A DNA stretch of 64,000 bases, from positions 10,108,501 through 10,172,500 of the forward strand of contig OZ018417.1 of NCBI GenBank assembly GCA_963969595.1. The letters run 5' to 3'. Both the position numbers and the translations under genes were made by a program. Numbering within the stretch: the first letter of the stretch is position 1; the number at the start of each line of letters is the position of its first letter. This document shows, in pieces, positions 12,341 through 24,973 of the stretch. This stretch comes from Neckera pumila. Lineage: Eukaryota; Streptophyta; Bryopsida; Hypnales; Neckeraceae. The notes beneath the pieces were generated by a model. The model was not told the DNA's origin, searched no databases, and was given only the letters and a program-made list of their open reading frames with translations.

Positions 12341-13260
12341 CCCCTAAAGGCCCAAGGCCTTTTTTCTGCCAAAAAACACCCAAAACTGCCATTTTTTAGC
12401 AAAGAGTGAAGAAAAAATTAAAAATGTTTTTTTTGCACATCTAACCATAGGATCTTACACCTAACTAGTATAAGAATGTGTGGAAAAAATTTCAGAATTT
12501 TTGACCGCATAGATTGCAAGATATCTGCATTCTAAGTGAAAAAAACAAGGTTTTGAGCACATTGTGGGATTGGATTTTTTGACTTTGAACATTTTTAGCT
12601 TAAACTTTTTGCACTACAGAGTTTTGAGCTTTAAATGTTTATAGTGGAGAATTGAGTTGGCAATCTACCAAAAAAAAAATTCAAAAAATCTTAATTTTCA
12701 TTATTAAAGAAATTGTTAAGTAGAATTAGGTACGAGATAGAAGGAAAATCTAAAATATTCATATATTTCAGATGGAATTAAAATGCACTAATCCCAATGG
12801 TGAGATTGTTCTAGAAAGTAAATTGAACCATGCCAAAAAAAAAATTTGGAAAATTTGGAAAATTTCATTAAAAAATGAGTCTTACAAGTTATTTTTTTCA
12901 AAAAGATACTCTAACTGCCCAAAAAACAAGAATGTCCATAACTTTCTCATAACATATCCAAATGAAATGAATCAAATCTTTCCAGATAGACAAAAATTTA
13001 ATCTATGGGAAAAAAATTCGAAAAAAAAAAAATTTTTTTTTGCAAAATTTTTTTTGCTGCTCGCTCTCCCCTATTTTGAGTTTATTTGGGCATAAATTTT
13101 TTTCCCGGGCACCGATTGAAAAAAAAATTATACTCCCACAAAGCTTATCAGTTTTTTTGTCTTCTAAGAAAGTTTCAAAAAATTAGGACAAAATTTCAGC
13201 CCGTAGGTACCTGCCCAAAATCCCACTTGTCTGTTGAACGGACACTTGGGCCTTTAGGGG
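12341..13260. mobile_element. 920-bp TTAA-flanked MITE (piggyBac-like, subfamily B)
   Basis: Both ends carry the perfect 16-bp inverted repeat CCCCTAAAGGCCCAAG, flanked by TTAA at 12,337-12,340 and 13,261-13,264. Fragments of the same subfamily lie at 5,563-5,775 (left part) and about 36,830-37,130 (right part). The ORFs inside (12,772-13,095 and 13,086-13,373) are low-complexity Lys/Phe frames and not credible proteins. Confidence 0.8.
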
Positions 13261-13264
13261 TTAA

Positions 13265-16200
13265 AATTCCAAATAGTAGATGCCAACTCGACACTATTTG
13301 GATTTTGAATGTTTTCTTCCTCTTCTTTTTTGAAGCATATAGACAATTTCTATTGATAAAGGAAAAGGTATAGTGAACCAAGGGAGACAATCCAGGGCAA
13401 AAAATTTACATTTTCAGACAACAATCTAAATGTCTAAAAAGAACAATTATAAAAACTAAATGGAGGGCAAGACCACCCAGACCGCTCACAATGTAGAGGC
13501 CATCAGTTGAAGTTCCCAATCGATTATGAATGTTTTCAAGTGCTTTCTAGTGCCGGAGCTATAGAGAAATGGATGAAGTACATCTAGACATATTTGAAAA
13601 ATTGCTTTTGATCTATTTTTCATCAATGCAACTAGCGTGATCACTTGATGCTCATGATTATTGTGCAAGGTTCAAATGAGTTCATGTAGGATGGAAAAAA
13701 AGAAAAACTTGCAAAAATGAAGATTTGGTGTCTAGATTCTAATCAATCATGTCATAATTTTTTTTGCCAAAGCCATTCAAAATCTACACCTGCCTCCCCC
13801 GCATGCATTCTTATATGTTAAAGCAACAATACAAAGTGTTCCAATGATTTCCACGTGATCACATTGTAGTTTTTTGGGTTCAAATAGAACAGCAAATTGC
13901 ACTAAGAGATATTATAAGTAGAATCTAAATTTTTCGTTTTCCAAATAGTATATTATAAATGATTGAAAGCGACACGTTCTAGACACCTATAATTGGCTAA
14001 TAAAAATTGTAGAAATGACATGTTTAGAATCTTGAAGCAAGAGAAAGTAACATGTGCATAGCAACACCCATAAAATAGCCATTTTGATCACATACGCAAG
14101 TTCTTAATAAGACATTGACATTTTTCACATACAAATTCAATTTGTTGTTAGGCAAAAAAATCAAGCTTAATTTTTGGTGCATGGCGATTTAATGAACCAC
14201 TACTTTATTGAAATGGGCATAGATGAATCCTTTATATAATGATCCCAACAATAAATTTGTCAATTCTAGATTGAAATAGTGGAATTTGAAATACTACTAA
14301 ATTGCATTGATTTCAAAATTAAATAAACTCATAATGACATAAAATTGTTGCCTTCACTAAAACGGGAACAACATTGTATTCAAATGAAAGCTATTAATGT
14401 GCCCCTCAATAATATAACAAAATTGCACTGATTAGGAAATTGTGCGGATTAATGAGGTGCACTAACACAAAAGTTTATAGTATTTTAGAAAAACTCTAAG
14501 TCATGTGATCTACACTATTTTCAAAATACCTCAAATAGTATGGTTTTCATCCAACACTTATCTATAAATACTCAATTTTTGTAAAAATTCATCTAAATGC
14601 CCACACTAATTAGACTACATTCATCCAACAATTATTTAATTGTTGTAATGGATTCTCACATTGCTTGGTATAATTTGATTATTCACTCCTTGCAAATGTT
14701 CCCTTGAAAACCTCTTAGTAATCAAACTAAAGCTTGTAGAGAGCAATTTCATATGGAATCTTGAAAAATTTCAATATCCAAAAAATATTAGAATGTTGTG
14801 CATAGAAATTCAAAGTATATTGTTGTTGTTCAATATGAATTTAGGGTCTAAATTCTTCTTTCTATTGGTGCTTTTAATTTCCTTTCTAAAAGTTTGTGAA
14901 TGATTACATATTTTAAATCCTACAGATATAGAAGGAAAAAAAAAACATTTTTATACTTTATGAGCTAACCCCTTTTGCCTTCCACACATTATTGTTGAAA
15001 AATATTATTGTTGAAAATTATTAAAATAATTGAAACTCAAGTTTCTCAAATTGAAGCTATTCCTTGAAGCATGCAATTCACTTGAGGAGATTATTCCATA
15101 TAAAATGCCAATACAAAAAGAATATCCCAACCTTCATTTTTAAGAATGCTATGACTACCAAATTCACTTTAGAAGTTGAGTATTGATAAAATTATGGCAA
15201 CAATCAAATGCTTCTATCATACTACTAAAATCATAATTCCCTCTGTAATATCACAAATGCTACCATTAATAATAGAAGCTCATGCTTGCTATGCTATGCA
15301 TTCATTGTATCACATATTAGTAAAATTTTGATATCTTTGAATAGAATGCATGATAATGATTTCAATAAGTCTTTGAAATAATTAATTTTAATATTTTGTA
15401 AAAATCTTTTCAATCATGCATACATAAAAATAATATTTTCACACAAAATTATATTATAGAAATAGAGTAGTACTTTGCAATCACCTCTGTAATATCACTT
15501 TTACAGCTTTTATGATTTCAATATTCTATTACTACTATCAAATGATTTGAGAAATTTATTCATTTGAAGCGATTTTGGATTTCACAACAATTAAGTTGTT
15601 CATGAAGTTTTTGAAATTTACACGTTTTTCTTTTCAATTCACCAAGTTTTTGGATTGCCATTGTTTGTAATAATTGAGTCAACTTTTGAATGCATTACAT
15701 TAAATGTGTATCTTTTACAGTATTCACCATTGCATATATCTCATTCATCATTCAATAAATTCTATTGTACATTTCAATATATGCTTACTTATAAACAAAA
15801 TTATACAAAGATTTTAGTAATTTTTATTTGAAGATTTATTGAAATTTTTGTTTTGCATTTTATCTAATACATAAAAATTCTAATAAAAAATCTAATGATG
15901 AATGCATAGCATAGGAAGCACTGACCGCTATTATACTACTAAAATCACAATGACCTCTATAATATCACAATTCAATTTTGAATAATATTACAGAATTTCA
16001 ATTGCTTTTGTAATAGCTATAGGATATTTTCTACTATATATTATGTATTCTTTTCGTGAAATATTTCAAAGAAACTTTTCAGACAACAAATCTATAGATA
16101 AAATTCATGTCTTTTTAAAATATGATATTAAAGAATAAGGAAGCACCAACCGCTAGCGTTGCTTTACATATTCAAATGTGAAGATTCTACTTACATTGTT

Positions 16201-17157
16201 CACTTGATTAATTTATTCTTATTGCAATATTTTCATCTTTGCAAAGGTTATTTTGTAGAAATTATGATATAAAGATTTTCTTTAATTACTTTATATTGCA
16301 CTATATAAATTTTTTCAAAGAATATTGTATAAGAATGTCAGTATTTCCATTTAAAGATTATACATACTTTTTTTATCTACATTCTATCAGATGAAAAATT
16401 GATGAAAGTAATATGTTTAGTGCGTAGCAAAGCAAGCGCCAATCGCTAGTTAATAAATAAAAATGGAAGATAATTATATTTTTCTATTAGTGGGGATTTG
16501 ATATAAAGTTCTTTGAAGCTTTTTAAATGGTATATTTCAATCTCTATAGATAAAAAAAACATCTTCTTTAAGGGTTGTTCAAATTGGTTTTCAAAGATGA
16601 AGATAGATTGTTTTTTTTAACACTCATGGCACTTCTAAAGAAAAGCTTTTGCACCCTTCTTAATGTCACCTTTTTTTTTTATTGAAACTAATGTCTACCA
16701 AGAACTTTGTAGATTATGTGGAGCAAGTGGCACTTTGCATAGGACACATGTTTCAACTTTCTTAAATAAAATAGCCCTACATGGCTGACTTAGCATGGTG
16801 GGTGATTGGTACAAACTTGTAAGGTTCATTGTTTGTAAAATAGAAATGGAAGTACTTTCAAATTGTCTGGAGCAGAAAATAAAACCTTTTTTTTCCAGAA
16901 ATGTGCCACAATGACCAAAGACTAGTAGAAACAATTCTTTAAATTCTAGTGAATAGTATTTGAATATAGTATTCAAGGCCCATATTGGCACTAGCTTGGT
17001 GCAGATGTGGGCCTTAAGCACCATGCTCTAACACTATTCATTGGTGCCTAAAGACCACCATTCTATTAGAGGAAAGAAATGACTCTATGTGTAAATGCCC
17101 TGGAGAGGTCTCAAATTCTTGAAGTTTCTTTGCTTGATCCCAAGCACATAAGCTAGG
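13265..17157. other. long AT-rich gene-free stretch with degenerate repeats
   Basis: No gene is supported. Between about 15,220 and 16,450 related segments recur at roughly 250-700-bp intervals: ACTACTAAAATCA followed by CCTCTRTAATATCAC (near 15,226, 15,482 and 15,940), and GAAGCACYRACCGCTA-like segments (near 15,917, 16,140 and 16,430). This suggests an old, decayed tandem array. Confidence 0.5.
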
Positions 17158-17290
17158 AATACCATAAACCATGCTAATCCATAAAACGATTTCAATGTAT
17201 CTACTCTTGTCATTTCCGAGGCATAAATGACAAGAGCAGGTACATTGAAACTGTTTTATAAATCGACACGGTTTATCATATAATTCCTAC
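17158..17290. repeat. imperfect hairpin with arms of about 60 nt
   Basis: The segment 17,158-17,218 pairs with 17,230-17,290 with scattered mismatches and an 11-nt loop (TCCGAGGCATA). The best paired part is CTCTTGTCATT with AATGACAAGAG. Size and mismatch pattern would fit a MITE or a plant miRNA/siRNA precursor. Expression cannot be judged from sequence. Confidence 0.6.
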
Positions 17291-18224
17291 TTTACCTAAT
17301 CTTGCTTCTTTAAAGGTATGTTCTCACTTGGTATTCAAGAGTGTTGTTACTGAGGGTCTTAGGAACAAGTTTACACCTACTTCTGGACCATATTCACATT
17401 GCAACCACCACCCCTAACACCAAATGCAAACATACCTCGCATTCTTCCCAAGTCCTTACCTAAAACTATCTACAGTACCTACCTGTGATAGTTGACTTTA
17501 TCATTTCAGTATTGACTTATCTTCAATCTCTTTCCCTTTGCTGATTCAGCTCCGCACGTGAACCTTTACTGCTACTCCCACTCCATTGCACAGTCCGGGG
17601 AGATTTTCAGCACAACCGGCTAAAATCCTACATTTTCTTGGAGCAACCGGTTGTTTGAAGCATTCTCTCGGCTAGGCCTTTGAAAAATAGAGAATATTCT
17701 TTGGTTTTCCTCTTAAATGATCGGTTTTTTTCCGAAGATTTTGAAATCAATTCGGCAATTCTTGATTCCAACCGGCTAACTTGTAACTAAATGCCGGTAC
17801 TCCCCGTACATTGCTCCATTGCTTTTTTTCTTCTCATTTTGGGCACCCATTGCCACCGACTTCCGGTAAGTTAGTCGGACACATCAACGTCTCTACACGA
17901 CCTCTTATAAACATATCGATACAACAAAAGCAGAAGGGTACTGTGGAGCCCGTGGTACTCGCTTGCCGACTCTTATACTCGATTGAAAAGACGTCGTGCT
18001 GCAGTCGGCACCCCAACTTGAAAAGGACTTCGGCCAGCGAAACTGAATTACGTAAAGATTCCCGAAGCTACTCGTCACCCCCCGTTTCTCTCTCCCTATG
18101 ACGTGGCCAACTCCTCACCACCGTTGGATCACTTTGGTGGCGCACCTCTAGCCGCGCGATCAAACCGCTTCATACCCGGTTCCGGCGCCGGGGCTCGCGA
18201 ACGCGCCAGGGGTTAGGCCGACGC

Positions 18225-18232
18225 TATTTAAT
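18225..18232 (+). promoter_or_regulatory. TATA-like box of the HIR gene
   Basis: TATTTAAT lies in a GC-rich stretch about 100 bp upstream of the first probable splice donor (18,332). A G-box CACGTG is at 17,555-17,560. Transcription would start near 18,255. Inferred from position and composition. Confidence 0.45.
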
Positions 18233-18256
18233 CAGCTCTGCGATAGCCTGACACAC

Positions 18257-19268
18257 CTTGCGTTCGTACCTTGCGGGTCACACAAACCTAAGACGAGCAT
18301 TCTGTTTTTTGAGCTTCAATTCTCTTAATTGGTAAGGAAGTATATGTAGTTTGTTGCTCTGTGTGTTGGAAGGATTTGGCTATTGTCGATTTTTGGAGAT
18401 GAATTTCGTTACTTGAGGATCTGTGTGTGATTATTAGCGGTTTGTGTGAATTGTTTTGCGGAATTGGAAGCTCTGTCTGGTGGCGGTTAGTTTCTGTTGT
18501 GGCGTGTGTAGTTTAGGTGGATTGGAATTAAGATCTGGGAGGTGGAGGTTTGATTGCTACGATCTTGTTTCGCTTTTCCGTAATCTTAGGGTTGAACTCT
18601 GTTCTTGTTTCTTGGAGGTTTTGTTCTGTTTTGTAAGGATTCGGCTATTGTCGATTTTTTGGAGATGGATTTCGTTACTTGAGGACCTGTGTGTGATTAT
18701 TAGCGGTTGTGTAAATTGTTGTGCGAAATGGGAAGCTCTGGTGGCGGTTAGTTTCTCTGCTGCGTTTGTATTTTTGGTGAGTGGAATTAAGATCTGCGAG
18801 GTGGAGGTTTTGATTGCTACGATCGTGTTTCGCTTTTCCGTAATCTTAGGGTTTAAGTTAACTGTGATCTTGTTTCTTGGAGGTTTTGAAATCTGGAGTT
18901 TTCTTGAAATTTGAGTTGGCGCTTGGAATTGCGCTGATTGTTGCCCTCTTCTGTGAGTCTTTTCTCCTTTAGATTGAGATTTGGGGGCCGAGTTTTGTTC
19001 TGGAGGTACTGGCCCTTGAAATGTACACCTGAGGATGCTCTTTGCTTATTAGAAAATACGTGAGGTGTCTTCTTCTGAGTAGCACTTTACCTGAGAATTT
19101 TTTTGTGTACGAATGAAGTCTCTCTTTCTTTGCGCTGTTTAGGCAAGAGAAGTTGGAGTCAAGTGGTTGTAGATTCGGAAGTGCGTATCAATTTCACTTT
19201 ATGTGTGGTACATGTTTTGACAATCCTTGCTGTTGTATGAAATGCAGTGGGTTTGAAGTTCAGCGAAG
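18257..19268 (+). other. probable 5' UTR of the HIR gene with a 916-bp leader intron
   Basis: A donor TTG|GTAAGG at 18,331/18,332 and an acceptor TGCAG|TGGG at 19,247/19,248 would join a short leader exon to the exon holding the start codon at 19,269. The intron is T-rich. It contains a 264-bp tandem duplication (units from 18,373 and 18,637, differing at a modest number of sites). The frame at 18,456-18,914 is just this intron. Splice choice is inferred. Confidence 0.55.
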
Positions 19269-21388
19269 ATGGGGAATGTATTGGGGTTGGTGAGAGTGGA
19301 TCAGTCCACTGTGGGTGTGAAGGAGAAGTGGGGAAGATTTGTGACTGTTGTGGGCCCTGGTTGCCACTGCATGCCATGGTGCTGTGGTGTCAATCTTGCT
19401 GGGATTTTGTCTCTTCGGGTGCAGCAGCTTGATGTTCGTTGCGAAACCAAGACGAAGGTAAATTTCGTTGGTTTTGTTGCAGTGAATTTTGCTGGTCGTT
19501 TCTTAGTCACTGAATTCGTTGAAATTGCTCACAGTCATGACTCATGAGCACTTGTTTGCCTTATTACTCCATTCCGGCTTTACACCTCTCAATATTGCAG
19601 CCGTTGTGCTTCTAACGTGGCAATTGAAGTTAGATAGTTAGATGTTATTTCACCTCCTTTTCAAATATCTTTGATGATCATTTTTGTGCAAGAGTGATGA
19701 TTAGGATTTACGCTATTATACGGTTTTGATTAATTTGTTTTTAAAGCATCTTCCTGACGTTGATCTGATTCCTGTAATATTCTAAGATTATAAGTGTGTG
19801 GTCGTTGTTTTCCAGGACAATGTCTTTGTGACTGTGGTTGCTTCCGTCCAATACCGTGCCCACGTCGAGACAGCAGAGGATGCATTTTACAAGCTGACGA
19901 ATCCTCGGGAGCAGATTAAGGCATACGTTTTTGATGGTAAGGAATTTTCTGGTGTGAAAGTGAGCATTCTTTTTTATGGTATTTGTTGCATCGTGGTATT
20001 TGATAATCCTGCTTGTCATATCTCTGTGAAGTGCAAGCATGACATGTTGGAATTCAAAAAGTGTCTGATCAGTTCTTCTGGGATTCTGTGATGACAGTCG
20101 TGAGGGCCAGCGTCCCTTTGATGATTCTGGACGACGTGTTTGAGCAGAAGAATGAGATTGCCAACAGCGTGAAGGAGGAGCTAGAGAAGGTATAGGGGTT
20201 TAAAACATTTGACCGAACTTATTTGAAAAGCGCACGTGTTTCAGCCTTACTATCCCATCTTTACAACCTGCAATATTACATCCATTATGTTACTACTCAT
20301 AGTTAATTGAATATGGTGGGGGTGGACAGCAGTTTCCCCCCCCCCCTTTCCAATAATCATTTTGTGCAAAGAAATCTGGATCAGAAATTTGAGTTTAATG
20401 CACACTGTTCAAGAGTCACGTTCATTTTTAATCAATGCAGTGCACCACGTTGAAGGTATCGTCTCCTTTGCTCCGTCTAAATGATTACATCATGTCCAGC
20501 ATTGGTAACACGTTGTTTCTGAAACACACCTTGCAGGCAATGAGGACATATGGGTATGAGATCGTTCAAACGCTCATCGTGGATATCGAGCCAGATGAGA
20601 CTGTGAAGCGTGCAATGAATGAAATCAATGCGGGTAAGTGGTTACCATCTATACTTATTTTAAGTCCGTGGAAATAAGAATGATGTCAACAATTGTGACC
20701 CGACTGTGCACGCACCCGGTTCTGGATTTATCCTTCAATTCGTTTGGAGTTGAGGTGCCGACTTTGATTTTGTGAAATAGCAGGCTTGGATGTCGCATAT
20801 AATACTGTGAATCTGTCAGAAATAGCTTATCCTTGGGTGATTCAATCACGAATATGAAATTTTATTCAAGGATGACTCCATTAAATTAAAGAATTGATTT
20901 TAAGAGAAGTGAAGTTCTTGGTTATTATTAGACTGGGATGTGAGGATTGTGTCCCTAGCTATTGCTACAGAGTTGATTGTAACAAACCTTCTGCTTGCTT
21001 GTGAACTTCAGCTGCGAGAATGAGGCTAGCAACTCTCGAGAGGGCAGAGGGCGAGAAGATCTTGCAGGTGAAACGGGCCGAGGCGGAAGCTGAATCGAAG
21101 TACCTGTCTGGTGTGGGGATTGCACGTCAGAGGCAAGCAATTGTTGACGGTTTGAGGGAGAGCGTGTTGGCATTTTCTGACAATGTTCCCGGGACATCCC
21201 CGAAGGAAGTGATGGACATGGTCCTGGTGACTCAGTACTTCGACACAATGAGGGACATCGGTTCCCACTCCAAGAATTCGACAGTCTTCATTCCTCATGG
21301 AGTGGGTGGAGCTCGTGATGTGGCTGACCAGATCAGGAATGGATTGTTACAGGGTGATGCTGGCAGCAGCAGGCCCCATGGCCATTGA
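19269..21388 (+). CDS. HIR: hypersensitive-induced response (HIR) protein, SPFH/band-7 family
   Basis: Plant HIR proteins are SPFH (stomatin/prohibitin/flotillin/HflK) scaffolds at the cytoplasmic face of the plasma membrane that oligomerise in microdomains and take part in defence-linked cell death. I read five coding exons: 19,269-19,457; 19,816-19,936; 20,098-20,189; 20,537-20,633; 21,012-21,388. All have GT-AG junctions and phases that add up to 291 residues, close to the usual 284-290. The N terminus [13 protein letters not shown] has Gly2 for N-myristoylation, and the Cys cluster CHCMPWCC suits palmitoylation. Then follow [40 protein letters not shown]-like [38 protein letters not shown] and VTQYFDTM, all family signatures in the right order. 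No frame break is visible: this is the only apparently intact gene in the window. The start is fixed by the myristoylation motif. Confidence 0.93.
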
Positions 21389-21880
21389 GGCCCTTGGTTT
21401 TAGATTTTGATTATCAGCTTGTAGATAGTGTATTTTCAATTGCAATGATGAATGTGTAGAGTTACTATGAGTGTGGTTTGTTGATGATTACATTTGTAGC
21501 ATTTTCTGAGACATTTTACCGATACTTTGGGAGGTAATTTGTAGCGGATGAGGATTGTGCGACGGTGGCATGAGAGATCTCTCTGTGTGTTGAATAATGT
21601 GTCTGTTGCTTTTGAATCCCATGTGTCATTGACTTGGCGCAGTCTGGAGTACTATCTGTTATCCGGATTTGGGATTGCGAAGCATGTAATATTTTATTGC
21701 TATTTGTCTAGTTCTCGATTTCGTATCTTCCGGTTAATCCTGAAATAACGGTCTATGACCATAAAGTTTAACTTCGAAATCTTTGTCTTCGTATATTGCC
21801 ATTTTTTTTATTGTTAGTCCCTAAATGTCCAGAGTTTTCTCCAGAATTCGTGATTTGAGAATAATTGACATAAAGTACTA

Positions 21881-22459
21881 CTCCCTCCATCTCGAAAGAA
21901 ATCCGGGGTTTCCTAGAAATGGCTAGATGAATACATGAGTTGTTCCTATTTTCAAAAGATTGTGGAGATATTGTAGTTTCTACTAAACTCCACTAAGTGA
22001 AAAAGAATGGAAGTCAAAAGTGAAGTGCGCATATTGAAAACAAATGACAAAAGTGACAAATTTTTGCCCTTTTGGGAACTCCTCTGTGGGTATTAATTTT
22101 GATCATTCTTTGAGCAATTCTAGTGCAATGATGTTCATTGATGTCCTCTGTATTCAATTTCGACAATTTCTTGTAATTCAAGTTCAAGAAATTCTCAACA
22201 AGAGATTTCTTAGAAGCACTTTTTGTATAGTTTTGGATTGAATTCAGTTTGCCTTTGATTGATTAGAGGTTGCGTTTTGATTCCTTTGCAAGGATCGAAT
22301 TGCTATATAGTCTTTGGAGTGTGACATCTATAGATTCTTTTGCTTGAAGGTGTTTGAACTAGCTTCAATTGTTGTCTATCAAGTTGTCAGAGCCAATTTT
22401 AAATTTACTTTGAGACAAGTATATTTGGAAACCCTTGGATTTATTTGAGACGGAGGGAG
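21881..22459. mobile_element. 579-bp Stowaway/mariner-type element with TA duplication
   Basis: It begins CTCCCTCCATCTCGAA after TA (21,879-21,880) and ends with the inverted GAGACGGAGGGAG before TA (22,460-22,461). CTCCCTCCGTC-type termini with TA duplication define plant Stowaway MITEs and their mariner-like parents. At 579 bp it is longer than typical Stowaways, and the interior encodes nothing recognisable. It lies about 490 bp downstream of the HIR stop codon. Confidence 0.88.
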
Positions 22460-22461
22460 TA

Positions 22462-23920
22462 TTTGGAAGACTTTGAAATTGATGTACAAATAAAAGTTGT
22501 AGATTTTGAATTGTAGAAACTATCCGTATGGGTAGTTTCACCAATGCTGTGAAAGCCAAAAGAGGCTGAGAGGAGGGCAAAATCCCCTTCAAATTAAAAG
22601 ATTACCAACTTGAATCTAGGAGAAAATAAGAAACAATGTAGTTCCATCTTCTATTCTTGGTGTTACAAAAAAAAGAAGACCATTCCAGGTAGAAGATGTT
22701 CTCGAGGATTTTGAGTGATTCAGGGTCTTTAATAACACTATGAAAGTGATGTCAAATAGCAACACCAGCATGTAGAGTAGAGGTGCATGTTGAGGTAAGC
22801 ACTTTTTCTCTGTTGATTGCCTGATCAGTGTAACATTTGCTACAATGATCTGTCTAGATGAACCAAAGAAGAAAGTTCCTAAGAGCATCCCCACCAAGGA
22901 GCTTCCCTCTGTATCCGGATGATTTTCATTTAGATACAAAAGAAATTCTCCACCAGCATCTCGTATCTCAAAAAATTTAGGGAGGAGGGCCTCTAATTCT
23001 CTAAATGGCAGTCTGGATAGGGAACTCAAGTAAGTAAACCGTATACTTGACTTTACCAATACAATTAATACAATTGATTTCAAACCATCCTAGTAAAGTT
23101 TTTTCAAAGCTCTGAATTGTTGGAGAACCAACATTGGTAGCTAAACAATCAACTTTTTTCTATAACTCCCAGGTGTGTAAACATGGATCTAGGAAAGGTG
23201 GATAATAGTTTGTTTGGGACACAAACTCATCGAGCAATTTAAAAATGCATATAGAATTCTCTGAGCCACTCACCAGTCACAATGGTTATAAATTTGCCAC
23301 ATAAATGTAGCCTGCTTCCTTGGCCTTGGGTTATGCTACATGATTTGAAAAACCTGCTTGATTTGTTGATATAAAAAACTCCTATCCTCGAGTATCCTGA
23401 CACCCATCGGTATCTTTTCTATAGTTGACAATCTGTATTTGCATCCTTGTTTCAAGGTGTATGAATAAAAGGGCACATCCTTAATTATCCCAATTTTCTT
23501 CCACTTCCAATCACTAGGGTCCCATGTTAAGTTCTTATCTTCTTGATGATTTGAACTCTAAGAGCCCACACCTTGTTAAGGTATTCTGGAGGCTCCTTTG
23601 GGTTGCACTCCAAGAAAGAACGAGCCTGAGTATCCCGTAGAACTACCTGGCCCTATTAAGCTCTATTTGAGGTAGAGTTGTCATTCTTGTTTCAGACAGA
23701 AACCCCATGTCATGGTTCCACTGGTATTATGATGCTTGGGCACCTTGTTGTTCTAGATCCGTGGTGTAGTAGAAATAGTTGGTTCCGGATTCAAAAAGCC
23801 ACTCTCCTTGATTCCATCCTTTCACTCTTTCCCGTGGATCCTAGGGGATGTGGATAGTAGCTTAAGTCTTTGGCTCTTCCCTTTTTTTTGTCTCCGCACC
23901 TTTCCGTGGGAGTAAAGTAT
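22462..23920. other. intergenic DNA, no supported gene
   Basis: A 155-codon minus frame (22,616-23,083) is the largest open frame. I recognise no domain in it, and its composition (hydrophobic stretch, no splice context) does not support a gene. No clear repeat boundary. Confidence 0.4.
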
Positions 23921-24182
23921 TAGGGGACATTTGAAGCCTCTAGAAGACTGCGAATTATCTTGCTTTCGTAGACTGCGGGAATGCAAGATAACTGTTGGCT
24001 GATGTGGTCGTGGCTGTGCCACGTCATTTTCGAAAAAATAAAATAAAAAAAATGCTTAGAATGATATTTGGGAAAAAAAATGAAAAAAAAAAATTTGACA
24101 GCATGTACCGGTTGTTTATAGAATCGGGACAGCATTGGGAATGGGCATGAAACGGTCCACTAGAGGCCTCAAATGTCCTCTA
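23921..24182. mobile_element. 262-bp MITE with 19-bp terminal inverted repeats
   Basis: GGACATTTGARGCCTCTAG occurs near the left end and as its reverse complement near the right end, with one mismatch. The interior is A-rich and non-coding. No target duplication is apparent; superfamily unknown. Confidence 0.65.
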
Positions 24183-24788
24183 GTGCTTGGATTTGTCTAG
24201 CTAAGAGCCCAGTCCTCTTACTCTTTATCCCACACATTTTTAGCCTTGGTGATACCTTCACGAGCCTATAAATGCAATCTATGATTTTCCCCCATTCCTA
24301 AAGGTATACTGTCCTCCTCTATTATCAATGGAATGCCAACAATGGCTGTTTGTGGATGTTTACCAATGCGATCACCAATATTTTTCTATAAATCTTGAAA
24401 GAAAAATTTCAAAATGCCTTCTAAATTTGATTACAAGCAAAATATTATCATTTTTTGAGTAAAATTTGTTGGAATGGATTTGAAAGGAAGTTCTTTTGAT
24501 ACGGGAAATTTTAGAAATTTTTGTATTTTTAAAATTGGCATGACCTCATTTTTACAAATCCTGTTTTGAATTAGAGTTAATGCAATTATGGCTTGGGCAA
24601 CCACTAGACATACTTCCACATTTGTAATTTTAGAAAAATATGTACTCTAGTAATACCAAATCCAACCATTAGATAGGACAGAAACTTCAGAAAGTATCTC
24701 CACAAATTAGAGTGACTTTCATCCAAGCAAACTGAGAAAAAAACAAGAGTTTCAATTTGTTCATCGTCTAAAAATTGGACGTCAAAGC
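24183..24788. other. intergenic DNA left of the giant hAT
   Basis: AT-rich, no gene or element recognised. Its last eight bases, GTCAAAGC (24,781-24,788), are the left copy of the giant element's target duplication. Confidence 0.5.
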
Positions 24789-24973
24789 CAGGGTTGTCAC
24801 ACCGGACAAGTTGCCCGCCCACCCGCCCGTCCGGTTTGCCCGTCCAATTGAGGCTTTGCCCTTCTGATGTAGTCAACATGTTGTTGACTTTATGTGAAGT
24901 TAAAAAAATGTCGACGTGGAATTACCTAGTTGCCAAATCAGACTCCGGGCGCGGACTTAAGTCAGATAGGGCA

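Noticed and set aside
18456..18914. 152-codon frame upstream of HIR
   Set aside because: Lies in the probable leader intron and spans its tandem duplication; hydrophobic composition comes from T-rich intron sequence.
22616..23083. 155-codon minus-strand frame
   Set aside because: No recognisable domain or exon structure in an intergenic stretch.
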